Below are positions 6,981 to 14,496 of a stretch of DNA of 30,726 nt, piece after piece. The number at the start of each line of letters is the position of its first letter. Position 1 is the stretch's first letter. The position numbers were made by a program, and so were the translations under genes. The notes under the pieces were generated by a model that did not search any database, had not been told where the DNA came from, and worked only from the letters and a program-made list of their open reading frames with translations. This stretch comes from Deltaproteobacteria bacterium (GTDB taxonomy: Bacteria; JAUYMQ01), in NCBI GenBank assembly GCA_030698575.1, contig JAUYMQ010000256.1:1-30726 (forward strand), in the 5' to 3' direction.

Positions 6981-7077
6981 GTCCTGGTCCGTGAAGGGGG
7001 ACCCGCAATGTGTCGTGGGCTGATGCCCGAGCGAGCATCCAATCATTGCGGCAGGGGTCCGATTGACGCATGGGCCG

Positions 7078-7107
7078 AGCATACGCTCGGCTCGGCGGCC
7101 GAGTCAA
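7078..7107 (-). promoter_or_regulatory. Promoter/dyad module, copy 2 (before paralogue A)
   Basis: TTGACT (7102-7107), an 18-base spacer carrying the CTCGGC-N-GCCGAG dyad, then TATGCT (7078-7083). This is the best -10 of the four copies. It lies about 100 bases upstream of the paralogue A start. Confidence 0.55.
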
Positions 7108-7124
7108 TGGTGTGGGGCGCGCGG

Positions 7125-7211
7125 CCGGTCCCAGGCTCAAGCCTGGGCCCGACCCGGCACTGTGCCTAGGCACAGCGATGTACCGGGCCCACGCTTCAGC
7201 GTGTGGTCCGG
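7125..7211. repeat. Triple-palindrome intergenic repeat, copy B
   Basis: Nearly identical to copy A. Here the first palindrome is better paired (CCCAGGCTCAAGCCTGGG) and the central one is CTGTGCCTAGGCACAG. It lies between paralogue B and the promoter module of paralogue A. Both copies therefore stand in the gaps of the coiled-coil tandem. Confidence 0.8.
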
Positions 7212-7243
7212 CCAGGGCACGCGCCCTGAAGGGCGACGCGGGT

Positions 7244-7690
7244 TTAGCGGCGCAGCAGCAGGGCGACGACACCGATGGCGGTGCCGATGATGGCGATGGC
7301 GGTCGGGGCCCAGAAGGTGAACATCCACTTGATGGTGGCGGACTGGGCGCGTCCGATCGCCGCCGTCGTGTCACCTCGGAGGTCCCCGATCTGCGCGAGC
7401 AGCTCACCCTTGAGCATGGCCAACTCTGCCTTTATTTCTCCGCGCAACTCGGCGATGCGTTCGCCCAGCTTCGCGTCCAGTCCCGTCCAGCGGACGATCC
7501 ACTTGGCATCGAGTTCCGCGAGCCGCTGCTCGAGTTTGGCATCGAAGCGCCCGAAGTTGAGCTCGTTGAGCTCGCGCAGATCACCGCGATACGTCGCGTC
7601 CACGCTATTGAACCAATCCACGAGCTCGTTCGTGACGTCCTCCCCGAACGTTTCGTAGAACTTGCGCGACAACCGGGCAGTGACGGGCAT
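7244..7690 (-). CDS. Coiled-coil protein with C-terminal membrane helix (paralogue B)
   Basis: A 148-residue protein, the longest of three. It opens MPVTARLSRKFYETFGEDVT, continues with NELVDWFNSVDATYRGDLRE, then a long coiled coil of heptad-like Leu/Ala/Ile spacing (LDAKLGERIAELRGEIKAEL). It ends in the membrane helix FTFWAPTAIAIIGTAIGVVA followed by LLLRR. The extra 34 residues relative to A lie in the coiled coil. ATG 7690 is chosen by alignment with the paralogues. The short N-terminal domain conserved in all three could bind a partner. Function unknown. Confidence 0.78.
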   Translation of the reverse strand: MPVTARLSRKFYETFGEDVTNELVDWFNSVDATYRGDLRELNELNFGRFDAKLEQRLAELDAKWIVRWTGLDAKLGERIAELRGEIKAELAMLKGELLAQIGDLRGDTTAAIGRAQSATIKWMFTFWAPTAIAIIGTAIGVVALLLRR

Positions 7691-7765
7691 GGGGGAATCT
7701 GGCGCTCCCGGGCGGGAAGGGGGGGACCGGAAACGCACGAATGGGACCGAAACGTCGCATGGTCC

Positions 7766-7795
7766 ACGCTACGCTCGGCTCGGCGGCCGAGTCAA
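7766..7795 (-). promoter_or_regulatory. Promoter/dyad module, copy 3 (before paralogue B)
   Basis: TTGACT (7790-7795), an 18-base spacer identical in layout to copy 2, then TAGCGT (7766-7771). It lies about 75 bases upstream of paralogue B. Confidence 0.5.
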
Positions 7796-7845
7796 TGGGG
7801 TCTTGGCCGTTTCGGGTCATTTTTAACCGTGTCCTGAAGAGCTTG

Positions 7846-7865
7846 CCCTGAGCGCAGCGAAGGGA
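7846..7865. repeat. Short REP-like palindrome
   Basis: CCCTGAGCGCAGCGAAGGG is an imperfect inverted repeat of a type dispersed in many high-GC genomes. It follows the end of paralogue C and may form a hairpin at its transcript end. No U-tract follows it. Confidence 0.4.
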
Positions 7866-7891
7866 CCGGCTTAGCTGGTGTGATGTGTGGT

Positions 7892-8206
7892 TCAGCGACG
7901 CAGCAGCAGACTGATCACGCCCGCGCTACTGCCGATGACGGCGAGCGCCGTAGGCGCCCAGAACGCGAACATCCGCCAGGTGAGGCGGGACTCGAGTTGT
8001 GCAAGGCGGTCCGCCAGGTCACGGGCGAATTCGGCAAGCCGCTGCTCGAGCCTGGCTTCGAAGCGCGAAAAGTGATGCTCAAGAGTGTCCCGGAGTTCCG
8101 AGCGATAGGCGGCGTCCACGCTATTCAGAGCGTCCACGAATTCGTTCGTGACGTCCTCCCCGAGGGCCTCGTAGAACTTGCGGGAGAGTTTGAGGGTTAC
8201 GGGCAT
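7892..8206 (-). CDS. Coiled-coil protein with C-terminal membrane helix (paralogue C)
   Basis: A 104-residue protein, the shortest of the three. It opens MPVTLKLSRKFYEALGEDVT, followed by NEFVDALNSVDAAYRSELRD. A coiled coil (RFEARLEQRLAEFARDLADR) precedes the membrane helix FAFWAPTALAVIGSSAGVIS, then LLLRR. ATG 8206 is set by alignment. It lies back-to-back with the polysaccharide locus, which begins on the opposite strand about 240 bases away. The paralogues differ mainly in coiled-coil length. Function unknown. Confidence 0.78.
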   Translation of the reverse strand: MPVTLKLSRKFYEALGEDVTNEFVDALNSVDAAYRSELRDTLEHHFSRFEARLEQRLAEFARDLADRLAQLESRLTWRMFAFWAPTALAVIGSSAGVISLLLRR

Positions 8207-8281
8207 GCGGGCACGATACGGGACGGCGGTGCCGATCGGTAACCAAATAAACGCGGGGGGAAGCGGGCGACTGCATGCACC

Positions 8282-8311
8282 AGGGTACGCTCGGCGCGGC
8301 GGCCGAGTCAA
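8282..8311 (-). promoter_or_regulatory. Promoter/dyad module, copy 4 (before paralogue C)
   Basis: TTGACT (8306-8311), an 18-base spacer with the same dyad (one change in its right part), then TACCCT (8282-8287). It lies about 75 bases upstream of paralogue C. Confidence 0.5.
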
Positions 8312-8444
8312 TGGGCTCCGCAATGTCACACCCCGAGGCCATATCTGCTCTAGTCAGGTGCTTGGGCGCGGGCTATATTCGCGATCCCTTGGCGCCCTAA
8401 CGCGCGGAGTCAGCCTAGTCACTTTTTGCGTTCGGAGTGGGTTG

Positions 8445-10025
8445 GTGGAAGCCGAAGCCGAGTCTTTCCACATCACAAATCCGGTCCCCGCGTCGCACAC
8501 GGAGACGCCGACCCCGTCCCGCACGGGATCGCGCGGCGTCGCGCCGTCGTCGGGCGAGCGGCGCCGCACGCCCGTCAACGTGCGGATGGGGCTGCAACGG
8601 CGGGCGCAGGTCAATCTCCGCCGCCATCTGTATCGCGCCGTTCGTCGCTTCGCGATTCTCCTAATCGCGGATCTCGCCTCCTTCTACGTCATGCGCGCGC
8701 TGCTGCGCGCGATTCGCGATGAGTCGGTGCTCGGCACCGTGATCGCCACGCCGTTTGTGGAGATCCTCCCCAAAGGCATTCTGAACGGCTGGCAGTTCGC
8801 CGTCGCGCTCCTCGTCGGGCTGTTCGTCACTGGCAACTACGGCCCTGGCGACCAGCGCAAGGATGCGAAGCGTCTGTTCTACGCCTGCGCCCTCGCGACC
8901 TCGCTGCCGCTCTGGGCGACGATCTGGACGCGGGGCATGGAGGTCGTGGCCCTTCAGTACTCGCTGACGACTGTCCTCGTTTGGCTCGGCTTGCTGTCGC
9001 AGCGGCTGCTGCTCGATCGGGTGATCGAGCTGGTGGCGCCGCGGCGCAACACGGCGCTGCGGACGTTGTTCGTGGGTCCCGCCGAGGACTGCGCCGAGGC
9101 GGTGCGCGGCCCGGCGTTCACCAACGGCTCGGAGCACCAGGTGCTCGGCTTCCTCGATGTACACGTCCCGCCGTCGACGGCGGCGCTCGGCCACATCGTG
9201 GACTTCGCGGCGGTGCTGCACGAGTCCGGCGCCGAGACGGTGGTGGTGTGCGGATATCTGAGCGACGGGCGATTCCATGACGTCGTGGACGCGGCGCTGA
9301 CGGCGGGATGTCAGGTGTTCTCGGTGCCGCGCGCGATCGAGCTGGCGGGCGTGCAGCCGACGGTGATCTGGCGCCATCATCAGCCGCTGGTCGAGCTGTC
9401 GGCGCCCACGCTGCGCGGCGGCCAGCTATTCGTTAAGCGCTTCGTGGACATCGTAGCCTCGACGCTCGGATTGGTCCTGATCAGTCCGCTGCTTGCCGTC
9501 ATCGCGCTTGCGGTGAAGCTCGACTCACGTGGGTCGGTGCTGTTCCGCCAGGAGCGGGTGGGGCGGGGCGGGCGGCGGTTCAGGATCATCAAGTTCCGGA
9601 CGATGGTGCCCGGTGCGGAGGAGCAGCGCGAGGGGCTAATGGCGCAGTCGATCTACCCTGATCGCCGCCTGTTCAAGCTCCACAGTGACCCGCGCGTCAC
9701 CCCGCTCGGCCGCTGGTTGCGCCGCACGAGTCTGGACGAGTTGCCGCAGCTGTTCAACGTGCTGCAGGGCGCGATGTCGCTCGTGGGTCCGCGGCCGCCG
9801 CTGCCGAGCGAGGTGGCGTTGTACGAGCAGCATCACTACGCGCGATTCGACGTGAAGCCGGGGATCACGGGGCCGTGGCAAGTGGCGGGCCGGAATGAGA
9901 TCACGGACTTCGAGCAGATCGTCTTGCTGGAGACGGACTATATCCGCAACTGGTCGCTGCTCCGGGATGTGACCATTCTGCTCAAGACGATTCCCGTCGT
10001 GGTTTGGATGCGGGGGGCGGTGTAG
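8445..10025 (+). CDS. Polyprenyl-phosphate sugar-1-phosphate transferase (WbaP/WcaJ type)
   Basis: Starts a polysaccharide by moving a sugar phosphate from a nucleotide sugar to undecaprenyl phosphate at the inner membrane. The 526-residue protein has four N-terminal membrane helices (for example FAILLIADLASFYVMRALL), a Rossmann-like middle, a fifth hydrophobic helix (IVASTLGLVLISPLLAVIAL) and the catalytic C-terminus: FRIIKFRTMVPGAE, RRTSLDELPQLFNVLQG, SLVGPRPPLPSE and PGITGPWQVAGR. I start at GTG 8445 because GGAG lies seven bases upstream; the open frame back to 8178 crosses the coiled-coil paralogue and is not credible. A TATATT at 8374 could be its -10. The exact sugar is unknown. Confidence 0.92.
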   Translation: MEAEAESFHITNPVPASHTETPTPSRTGSRGVAPSSGERRRTPVNVRMGLQRRAQVNLRRHLYRAVRRFAILLIADLASFYVMRALLRAIRDESVLGTVIATPFVEILPKGILNGWQFAVALLVGLFVTGNYGPGDQRKDAKRLFYACALATSLPLWATIWTRGMEVVALQYSLTTVLVWLGLLSQRLLLDRVIELVAPRRNTALRTLFVGPAEDCAEAVRGPAFTNGSEHQVLGFLDVHVPPSTAALGHIVDFAAVLHESGAETVVVCGYLSDGRFHDVVDAALTAGCQVFSVPRAIELAGVQPTVIWRHHQPLVELSAPTLRGGQLFVKRFVDIVASTLGLVLISPLLAVIALAVKLDSRGSVLFRQERVGRGGRRFRIIKFRTMVPGAEEQREGLMAQSIYPDRRLFKLHSDPRVTPLGRWLRRTSLDELPQLFNVLQGAMSLVGPRPPLPSEVALYEQHHYARFDVKPGITGPWQVAGRNEITDFEQIVLLETDYIRNWSLLRDVTILLKTIPVVVWMRGAV

Positions 10026-10032
10026 GCTTGGG

Positions 10033-11130
10033 TCAGTGGCAGGTACCGGTACCGGAATCAAGCATGCGACCGCCAGGTGCTTGGACGAACTCCCATTGAT
10101 AGCTTGAGTCGTTCAGAGCGAGGCGCAGCACCCCCCATCGGCCCGTCTGCACGAATTCGCTGGTCGGCAGCCGCAAACGAATCCCGGTCAGCAGGGCTCC
10201 GCCAGTGCCGACCGTGAACTGACGAATGCCCTGGGCTGGATCGGGAGTGCCATCGGGCCTTTGCGGGACGAAACGTTCGTAGAGGTGGTCGTGTCCGGAG
10301 ATGACAACCTCGGCGCCAGCGGCGTAGAGCATTTCCCAAATGGGCTGCATCGCCGCTACGCTGCCATGCTGCCCAGAGCTGAAGCGTGGATGATACACGT
10401 AGGCGAGGAGGCAGTGCTTGTGGTTGGCGGCGAGGTCAGCGCGTAACCATGCGAACTGCGGCGAGCTCGAGTCTCGTGGAATGTTGCTGTTGAGAGCCAC
10501 CACGTGCCACGCGCCCACTTCGTAACTGTAGTAGCCCTGGCCGGGTGTGCCGGCGCTCGGGCCAAAGTAGGCATAGTAGCCGGCCCCGCCGGGCGTTCTG
10601 TAGTCGTGTCCGCCGGGCGTCGGCCGGGTGCGCGTACGGAACCTACCCCAAGATGGATCGTAGCAGTCGGCGAAGTCTAAGGCCGTACCGTCTTGGTACG
10701 CGTTGTCACCAGCCGTGAAGACGAAACCGGGGATCGCCTGGACGAGAGCGGCCGTCGCGTCGTCGCCGTCAAGAGCACAATCAGCTATGTCGCCAGCACC
10801 GACGAGGACCGGCGGCATCACGGCGATGGTCGCCTCCAACATGCGGCCACTTCGCGTTCCGATTATGGTGTACCCATACCCCACCCCGCGCACAAGGCCG
10901 GTCGAATCCACCGTCGCGACTGATGGATCCGAAGTGCGCCACACGCCCGGGCGCGCCGTGGTGTCTTCGGGCGCGAACCGAACCGTGTCTCCTGGGTTAA
11001 GCACCGCCCATCGCGGGACGAGCCCTCGAGGGCTCCGCGCGGGCGCCGTGTTGTCTAGGCAGGCGGCAGCGACGAGTGCCGCCGTGGCGCCAAAGAGACG
11101 GGTCCCGCACTCCTTCAACAGGAGGGGCAC
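10033..11130 (-). CDS. Exported metallophosphoesterase with bacterial Ig-like domain
   Basis: A 365-residue exported protein. The N-terminal hydrophobic segment ends ALVAAAC with Cys24, a weak lipoprotein signal. Residues about 40-105 form a Big_2-type Ig-like domain (VWRTSDPSVATVDSTGLVRG). From 110 the calcineurin-like fold shows GAGDIADC, FTAGDNAYQDG, NSNIP, YHPRFSSGQHG and VISGHDHLYERF, supplying the two-metal site. It resembles purple-acid-phosphatase-like enzymes acting outside the cytoplasm. The start GTG at 11130 is immediately after the upstream methyltransferase stop. Its substrate is unknown; polymer or phospholipid modification is a guess from context. Confidence 0.85.
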   Translation of the reverse strand: MPLLLKECGTRLFGATAALVAAACLDNTAPARSPRGLVPRWAVLNPGDTVRFAPEDTTARPGVWRTSDPSVATVDSTGLVRGVGYGYTIIGTRSGRMLEATIAVMPPVLVGAGDIADCALDGDDATAALVQAIPGFVFTAGDNAYQDGTALDFADCYDPSWGRFRTRTRPTPGGHDYRTPGGAGYYAYFGPSAGTPGQGYYSYEVGAWHVVALNSNIPRDSSSPQFAWLRADLAANHKHCLLAYVYHPRFSSGQHGSVAAMQPIWEMLYAAGAEVVISGHDHLYERFVPQRPDGTPDPAQGIRQFTVGTGGALLTGIRLRLPTSEFVQTGRWGVLRLALNDSSYQWEFVQAPGGRMLDSGTGTCH

Positions 11131-11131
11131 A

Positions 11132-12130
11132 TTAGACCCGCACCATCCAGAAAGACCCTGGCTCCGCGTTGGGTTTCGTTGCCAGCATTGGGCACGCGTG
11201 CAGCAAGGTGCTTCTGTGGTGGTGCCAGAGAAAATTGAGGGCGGCGATCACGTTGTACTCTCTGTTGAAGCACAGATAGGCCTCAAGCAGATACTGCTCG
11301 TTCCAGAGTCGTTGTTTTCGGAGTACCCAGTCCTCTGGGTAGTCTCTGGGGGTGAAGATGTCATGGACGTGCAAGAGCACGCCCCGGCCCAAGTGCCCGA
11401 GTACTTCTAGGTATTCGTAGATGACGTCTCCCTGCGGTCGGATCACATGGGACGAGTCGATGAAGAGGATGTCGTTGCTCGCCAACTGATTGAACACTCC
11501 TAGCGAGACCCGCTCTACTCGTTCTCGAATGACTCGTGCTCCCGTTGCTTCAAGCCATTTGTTCTCGTAGGGCTCGATGCACACATGATCGCAGTCGTAG
11601 GAAAGCTCCTCTAGTCGATTGTGCTCGATGGCTTTGCGTGCCATCAGGGTTGAGAAGCCCGCACCGATCTCGACTAGGCGACGCGGCTTGAAGTGCCGTA
11701 TGACCGCGTACAGAAATTCGGCATCACCTTGCTCGAAGGCGCCATTCTCGTAGTAGTAGCTCGTCGCTCCAGTCGGCCTGAGTGGAATCTGCGCAAGCTC
11801 CTCTGCATAATTGAGCCGCCTCAGGAGCCTCAGCTGGTCTTCCTCTCGAAGATCCAGTCCCACGATGGAGCGCTCGCTGCTGAGAGGTTGTCTGAGATCG
11901 TGCGGGTAGACGACGGGCTCATGATAGTGGTGACGCACGGGGAGCACGCCGACGATCCTGAAGACTGCTCTGGTCGCCGGCAGCCGATCGATGCCATACC
12001 GACGGACGAAAACTGAGCAGATCGCCGAGATCAACGCTGCCGGAAGCATCAAGATGTCGACTAGTGGGCCGACCAATCCCAGCACCTTCTTGAGGGCGCG
12101 TCTGGAACTGTCCACGGAGAATGTGACCAC
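11132..12130 (-). CDS. Class I SAM-dependent methyltransferase
   Basis: A 332-residue protein. The SAM-binding motif RRLVEIGAGFSTLMARKAIE lies in the middle, followed by the acidic motif II region and NDILFIDSSHV, then HVHDIFTPRDYPEDW, the pattern of the Methyltransf_24 group. A hydrophobic stretch near the N-terminus (VDILMLPAALISAICSVFV) could anchor it to the membrane. The start is GTG at 12130. It forms an operon with the phosphoesterase. Only 33 bases separate it from the divergent glycosyltransferase. It probably methylates a sugar of the polymer; the substrate is unproven. Confidence 0.82.
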   Translation of the reverse strand: MVTFSVDSSRRALKKVLGLVGPLVDILMLPAALISAICSVFVRRYGIDRLPATRAVFRIVGVLPVRHHYHEPVVYPHDLRQPLSSERSIVGLDLREEDQLRLLRRLNYAEELAQIPLRPTGATSYYYENGAFEQGDAEFLYAVIRHFKPRRLVEIGAGFSTLMARKAIEHNRLEELSYDCDHVCIEPYENKWLEATGARVIRERVERVSLGVFNQLASNDILFIDSSHVIRPQGDVIYEYLEVLGHLGRGVLLHVHDIFTPRDYPEDWVLRKQRLWNEQYLLEAYLCFNREYNVIAALNFLWHHHRSTLLHACPMLATKPNAEPGSFWMVRV

Positions 12131-12163
12131 AGCTACGAAGGCCCGGGAAAAGGGGCTCTAAAG

Positions 12164-13309
12164 TTGGCGTCAAAGGGACTCCGTGTCACGCACGTCGTCG
12201 AGGCCGCCGCAGGCGGTGTGCGTCGGCACATCTTCGACCTAGCGCGTGGCCTTCGTGACCTCGGCTTCGTACAGTCTGTGGCGTACTCTCCAGCCGGCGC
12301 GGACGGCGCCTTTCTCAACGGCATGAGTGAGCTCGAGCGGACAGGTGTTACATTCGTCCCGTTCCCACTTCAGCATCGCGTGGGATTGGCTGATGTCGGT
12401 GCGGTGTACCGTCTGCGGGGGGAACTCCGTCGTTTGCGGCCAGACGTGCTACACCTACACAGCAGTAAGGCTGGTGCCGTCGGTCGCTTGGCCGCGATCG
12501 GCGCCTTCGCCGGTGCGGTCGTCTACACACCGCACGCGATGGGATCGCACGTTGGTTGGCACTACGGAGCGGTGGAGTGGGTGCTGGGACGCCTCACCCG
12601 CGCAACCATCGTGGCGGTATCGCCTTCGGAATACGACGAACTTCGCCGATGGCGTGTCAGTTCGGCCGCGCGGCTCCGCCAGATCACGAGCGGGATCGAC
12701 GTCGAGGAGGTCGAGCGTCTAAGTCGGGACGGCGACGTCGCCCCCGAACCGGTGGACGTTTCCGTGTGCGGCAGGATATCTAGACAGAAGGATCCCCTGA
12801 CCGTTGCGCGTGCGTCCGCACGCGTCATCAGCGCCCGCCCTGACACTCGGTTTCGATGGATCGGCGACGGCGACATGCGCGTGCCGTTCGAGCGTGTTCT
12901 GGCTCGGGCAGGCATTCGAGATCACTGGTCCATTACGGGCTGGGTGAAATCGGCATACGGCTACCTTGCCGCCACCCGGGTGCTATGGCTCGCGTCGCTC
13001 TACGAGTCGTTCGGCTATGCCACCTTGGAAGGGATGGCCCTCGGTGTTCCGACCATCGGAACTCATGTTGCTGGCACGAGAGATCTCATCGTGGATGGAG
13101 AGACCGGATTCCTCGTTCCCGTTGGCGATGCTTCTGCCTTGGCCGAGCGCACCCTGACGTATCTGAGCGACCCAAGTCTCCAGAAGAGCTTCTCTGAGCG
13201 TGCCCGGGCGCGTTGTGTCCGGTTCACGAACTCCGGCATGATCCGGGAAACTGCAGCGCTCTACCTACTATTGCATGAAGGGAGAACTAGTGGCCTTCAG
13301 CTACCGTGA
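12164..13309 (+). CDS. Glycosyltransferase family 4
   Basis: A GT-B retaining glycosyltransferase of 381 residues. The N-terminal domain begins RVTHVVEAAAGGVRRHIFDL with the acceptor-side glycine loop, and HLHSSKAGAVGRLAA follows. The donor domain shows VCGRISRQKDPLTVARA and the nucleotide-sugar EX7E motif in ESFGYATLEGMALGVPTIGT. No membrane helices are evident. The start is TTG at 12164. It leads a plus-strand run with the CDP-alcohol transferase homologue and a methyltransferase. It would add a sugar to the lipid-linked repeat unit; the linkage cannot be read from sequence. Confidence 0.9.
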   Translation: MASKGLRVTHVVEAAAGGVRRHIFDLARGLRDLGFVQSVAYSPAGADGAFLNGMSELERTGVTFVPFPLQHRVGLADVGAVYRLRGELRRLRPDVLHLHSSKAGAVGRLAAIGAFAGAVVYTPHAMGSHVGWHYGAVEWVLGRLTRATIVAVSPSEYDELRRWRVSSAARLRQITSGIDVEEVERLSRDGDVAPEPVDVSVCGRISRQKDPLTVARASARVISARPDTRFRWIGDGDMRVPFERVLARAGIRDHWSITGWVKSAYGYLAATRVLWLASLYESFGYATLEGMALGVPTIGTHVAGTRDLIVDGETGFLVPVGDASALAERTLTYLSDPSLQKSFSERARARCVRFTNSGMIRETAALYLLLHEGRTSGLQLP

Positions 13310-14066
13310 CGTTCGCGCGAGCTTCTCTGGAGAGAAGGCGGCGCAGGAGCGCCACGACCTGATGTTTCGGTGGTTCGCGAGACCTCTGTCATTCCCTGTC
13401 GCCTGGTCTGCACTAAAACTTGGTCTCGTGCCGAACCACGTGACGTATGCCTCCCTCGTGGCCAACTGCACGGCATTGGTCCTGCTGGGGACAGGTTCTC
13501 GATCTGCGATGAGCCTTGGGGTCGTCCTAGCGCTCGCAGCCCTGATCCTGGACGCGGCTGATGGTAACATGGCTAGGACGTCGCGCCGGTTCAGTCCTCT
13601 TGGGGAGTGGCTCGAGGGCGTGGGTGCGTATCTCTTGTACGCCGGTTTCCACCTGGCTGGGGGGACCGGTGCGTGGCTCAGTGTGGTGCGAGGGGACGCG
13701 GTCGTGAGCTGGCCCGCCGATCCCCATGTGTCTGGCGTCCTGGCAGTCATGGGAGGCGTGGCTGCCGCCGCCATAACCCTGAGCGTGCTCATTGCCATCA
13801 AGTTTGCTGCCACGTTCCCGACGGTAGAACGTGGGCAGGTGATAGCGCGCTCAGGTGGCGGATTCTACGGCATGCTTTTCACGATTGGCCGGAACCTGTC
13901 GTTCCCGTCCGGGTTGGTGCTCCCGCTGACGCTACTCGGAATCGTGGTGAACCGCTATGAGATGGTTCTAGGTGCCTATGCTGTGATGAATGTCACGGCA
14001 CTTTGCATAGTCCTAGGGCGGTGCTATATCCTTGGTGCCCGTGCCGCTCGTGCGGGACGGGGATAG
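13290..14066 (+). CDS. CDP-alcohol phosphatidyltransferase homologue with altered active site
   Basis: A membrane protein of 258 residues with about six hydrophobic helices. The family motif is D-x2-D-G-x2-A-R-x8-G-x3-D-x3-D. Here residues 88-113 fit exactly in spacing (LDAADGNMAR, then G105) but the third Asp is Glu109 and the fourth, the catalytic base, is Ala113. It may therefore use different chemistry or be inactive as a transferase. I prefer GTG 13290 (GGGAG upstream) over ATG 13275; both overlap the glycosyltransferase end. In this locus it might attach an alcohol phosphate to the polymer. Confidence 0.8.
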   Translation: MAFSYRDVRASFSGEKAAQERHDLMFRWFARPLSFPVAWSALKLGLVPNHVTYASLVANCTALVLLGTGSRSAMSLGVVLALAALILDAADGNMARTSRRFSPLGEWLEGVGAYLLYAGFHLAGGTGAWLSVVRGDAVVSWPADPHVSGVLAVMGGVAAAAITLSVLIAIKFAATFPTVERGQVIARSGGGFYGMLFTIGRNLSFPSGLVLPLTLLGIVVNRYEMVLGAYAVMNVTALCIVLGRCYILGARAARAGRG

Positions 14067-14123
14067 CAAGGGGAGGGTAGCACGGTTCCCACCACGCGGA
14101 AGCGGTGGATCAGAACGACGCTA

Positions 14124-14489
14124 GTGGTAGCCGCGGTCGGCGGGGCGTCGGCCTGTCTGGATATGGGTCTTACCGCCGTTCAGGCGCCGCTGCGGGGTAT
14201 CGCTCCGCCGGCGGGGCGCGCGGTCCGGCGCTCGGTCTCGGCTGCGCTGCACCTCCACGGCTGGTCGAACCACAGTGGGAATTCTCGGCCCGCGTCCATT
14301 GCGTGGCATACACAGCAGTACGCAGCCGCCGGCGTGGAGTTGCTCTGGTGGAGCGACCATTCAGACGTGTACTACCGCGTTCCGGACTTCATGGTCACAC
14401 CACAAACACGGGCACTGCTGGCCACCAATCCTTGGCACGGTCCGAGATCCATGACTTGGTCGGCGGGCCCCCCTCAGCTTCTCAATTGA
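14124..14489 (+). pseudogene. Truncated PHP-domain-like exported protein
   Basis: The 121-residue frame contains LHLHGWSNHSG, a metal-binding HxH-type start, then ELLWWSDHSDVYY, the SDH/TDH motif of PHP-type phosphoesterases. It stops after only about 120 residues, where such proteins usually run several hundred. A signal-peptide-like run (TRKRWIRTTLVVAAVGGASA) extends in frame upstream of the GTG at 14124 to the preceding stop at 14064, yet has no ATG, GTG or TTG start. Both ends therefore look damaged. It sits between the CDP-alcohol transferase homologue and a methyltransferase. Confidence 0.55.
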
Positions 14490-14496
14490 ACGTCTG

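Noticed and set aside
8178-8444. Longer N-terminus for the sugar-phosphate transferase
   Set aside because: It would read through paralogue C and its promoter module; a better start with GGAG is at 8445.
8661-9380. Minus-strand open frame of 239 codons rich in Arg and His
   Set aside because: Mirror of the sugar-phosphate transferase coding strand in high-GC DNA; no domain.
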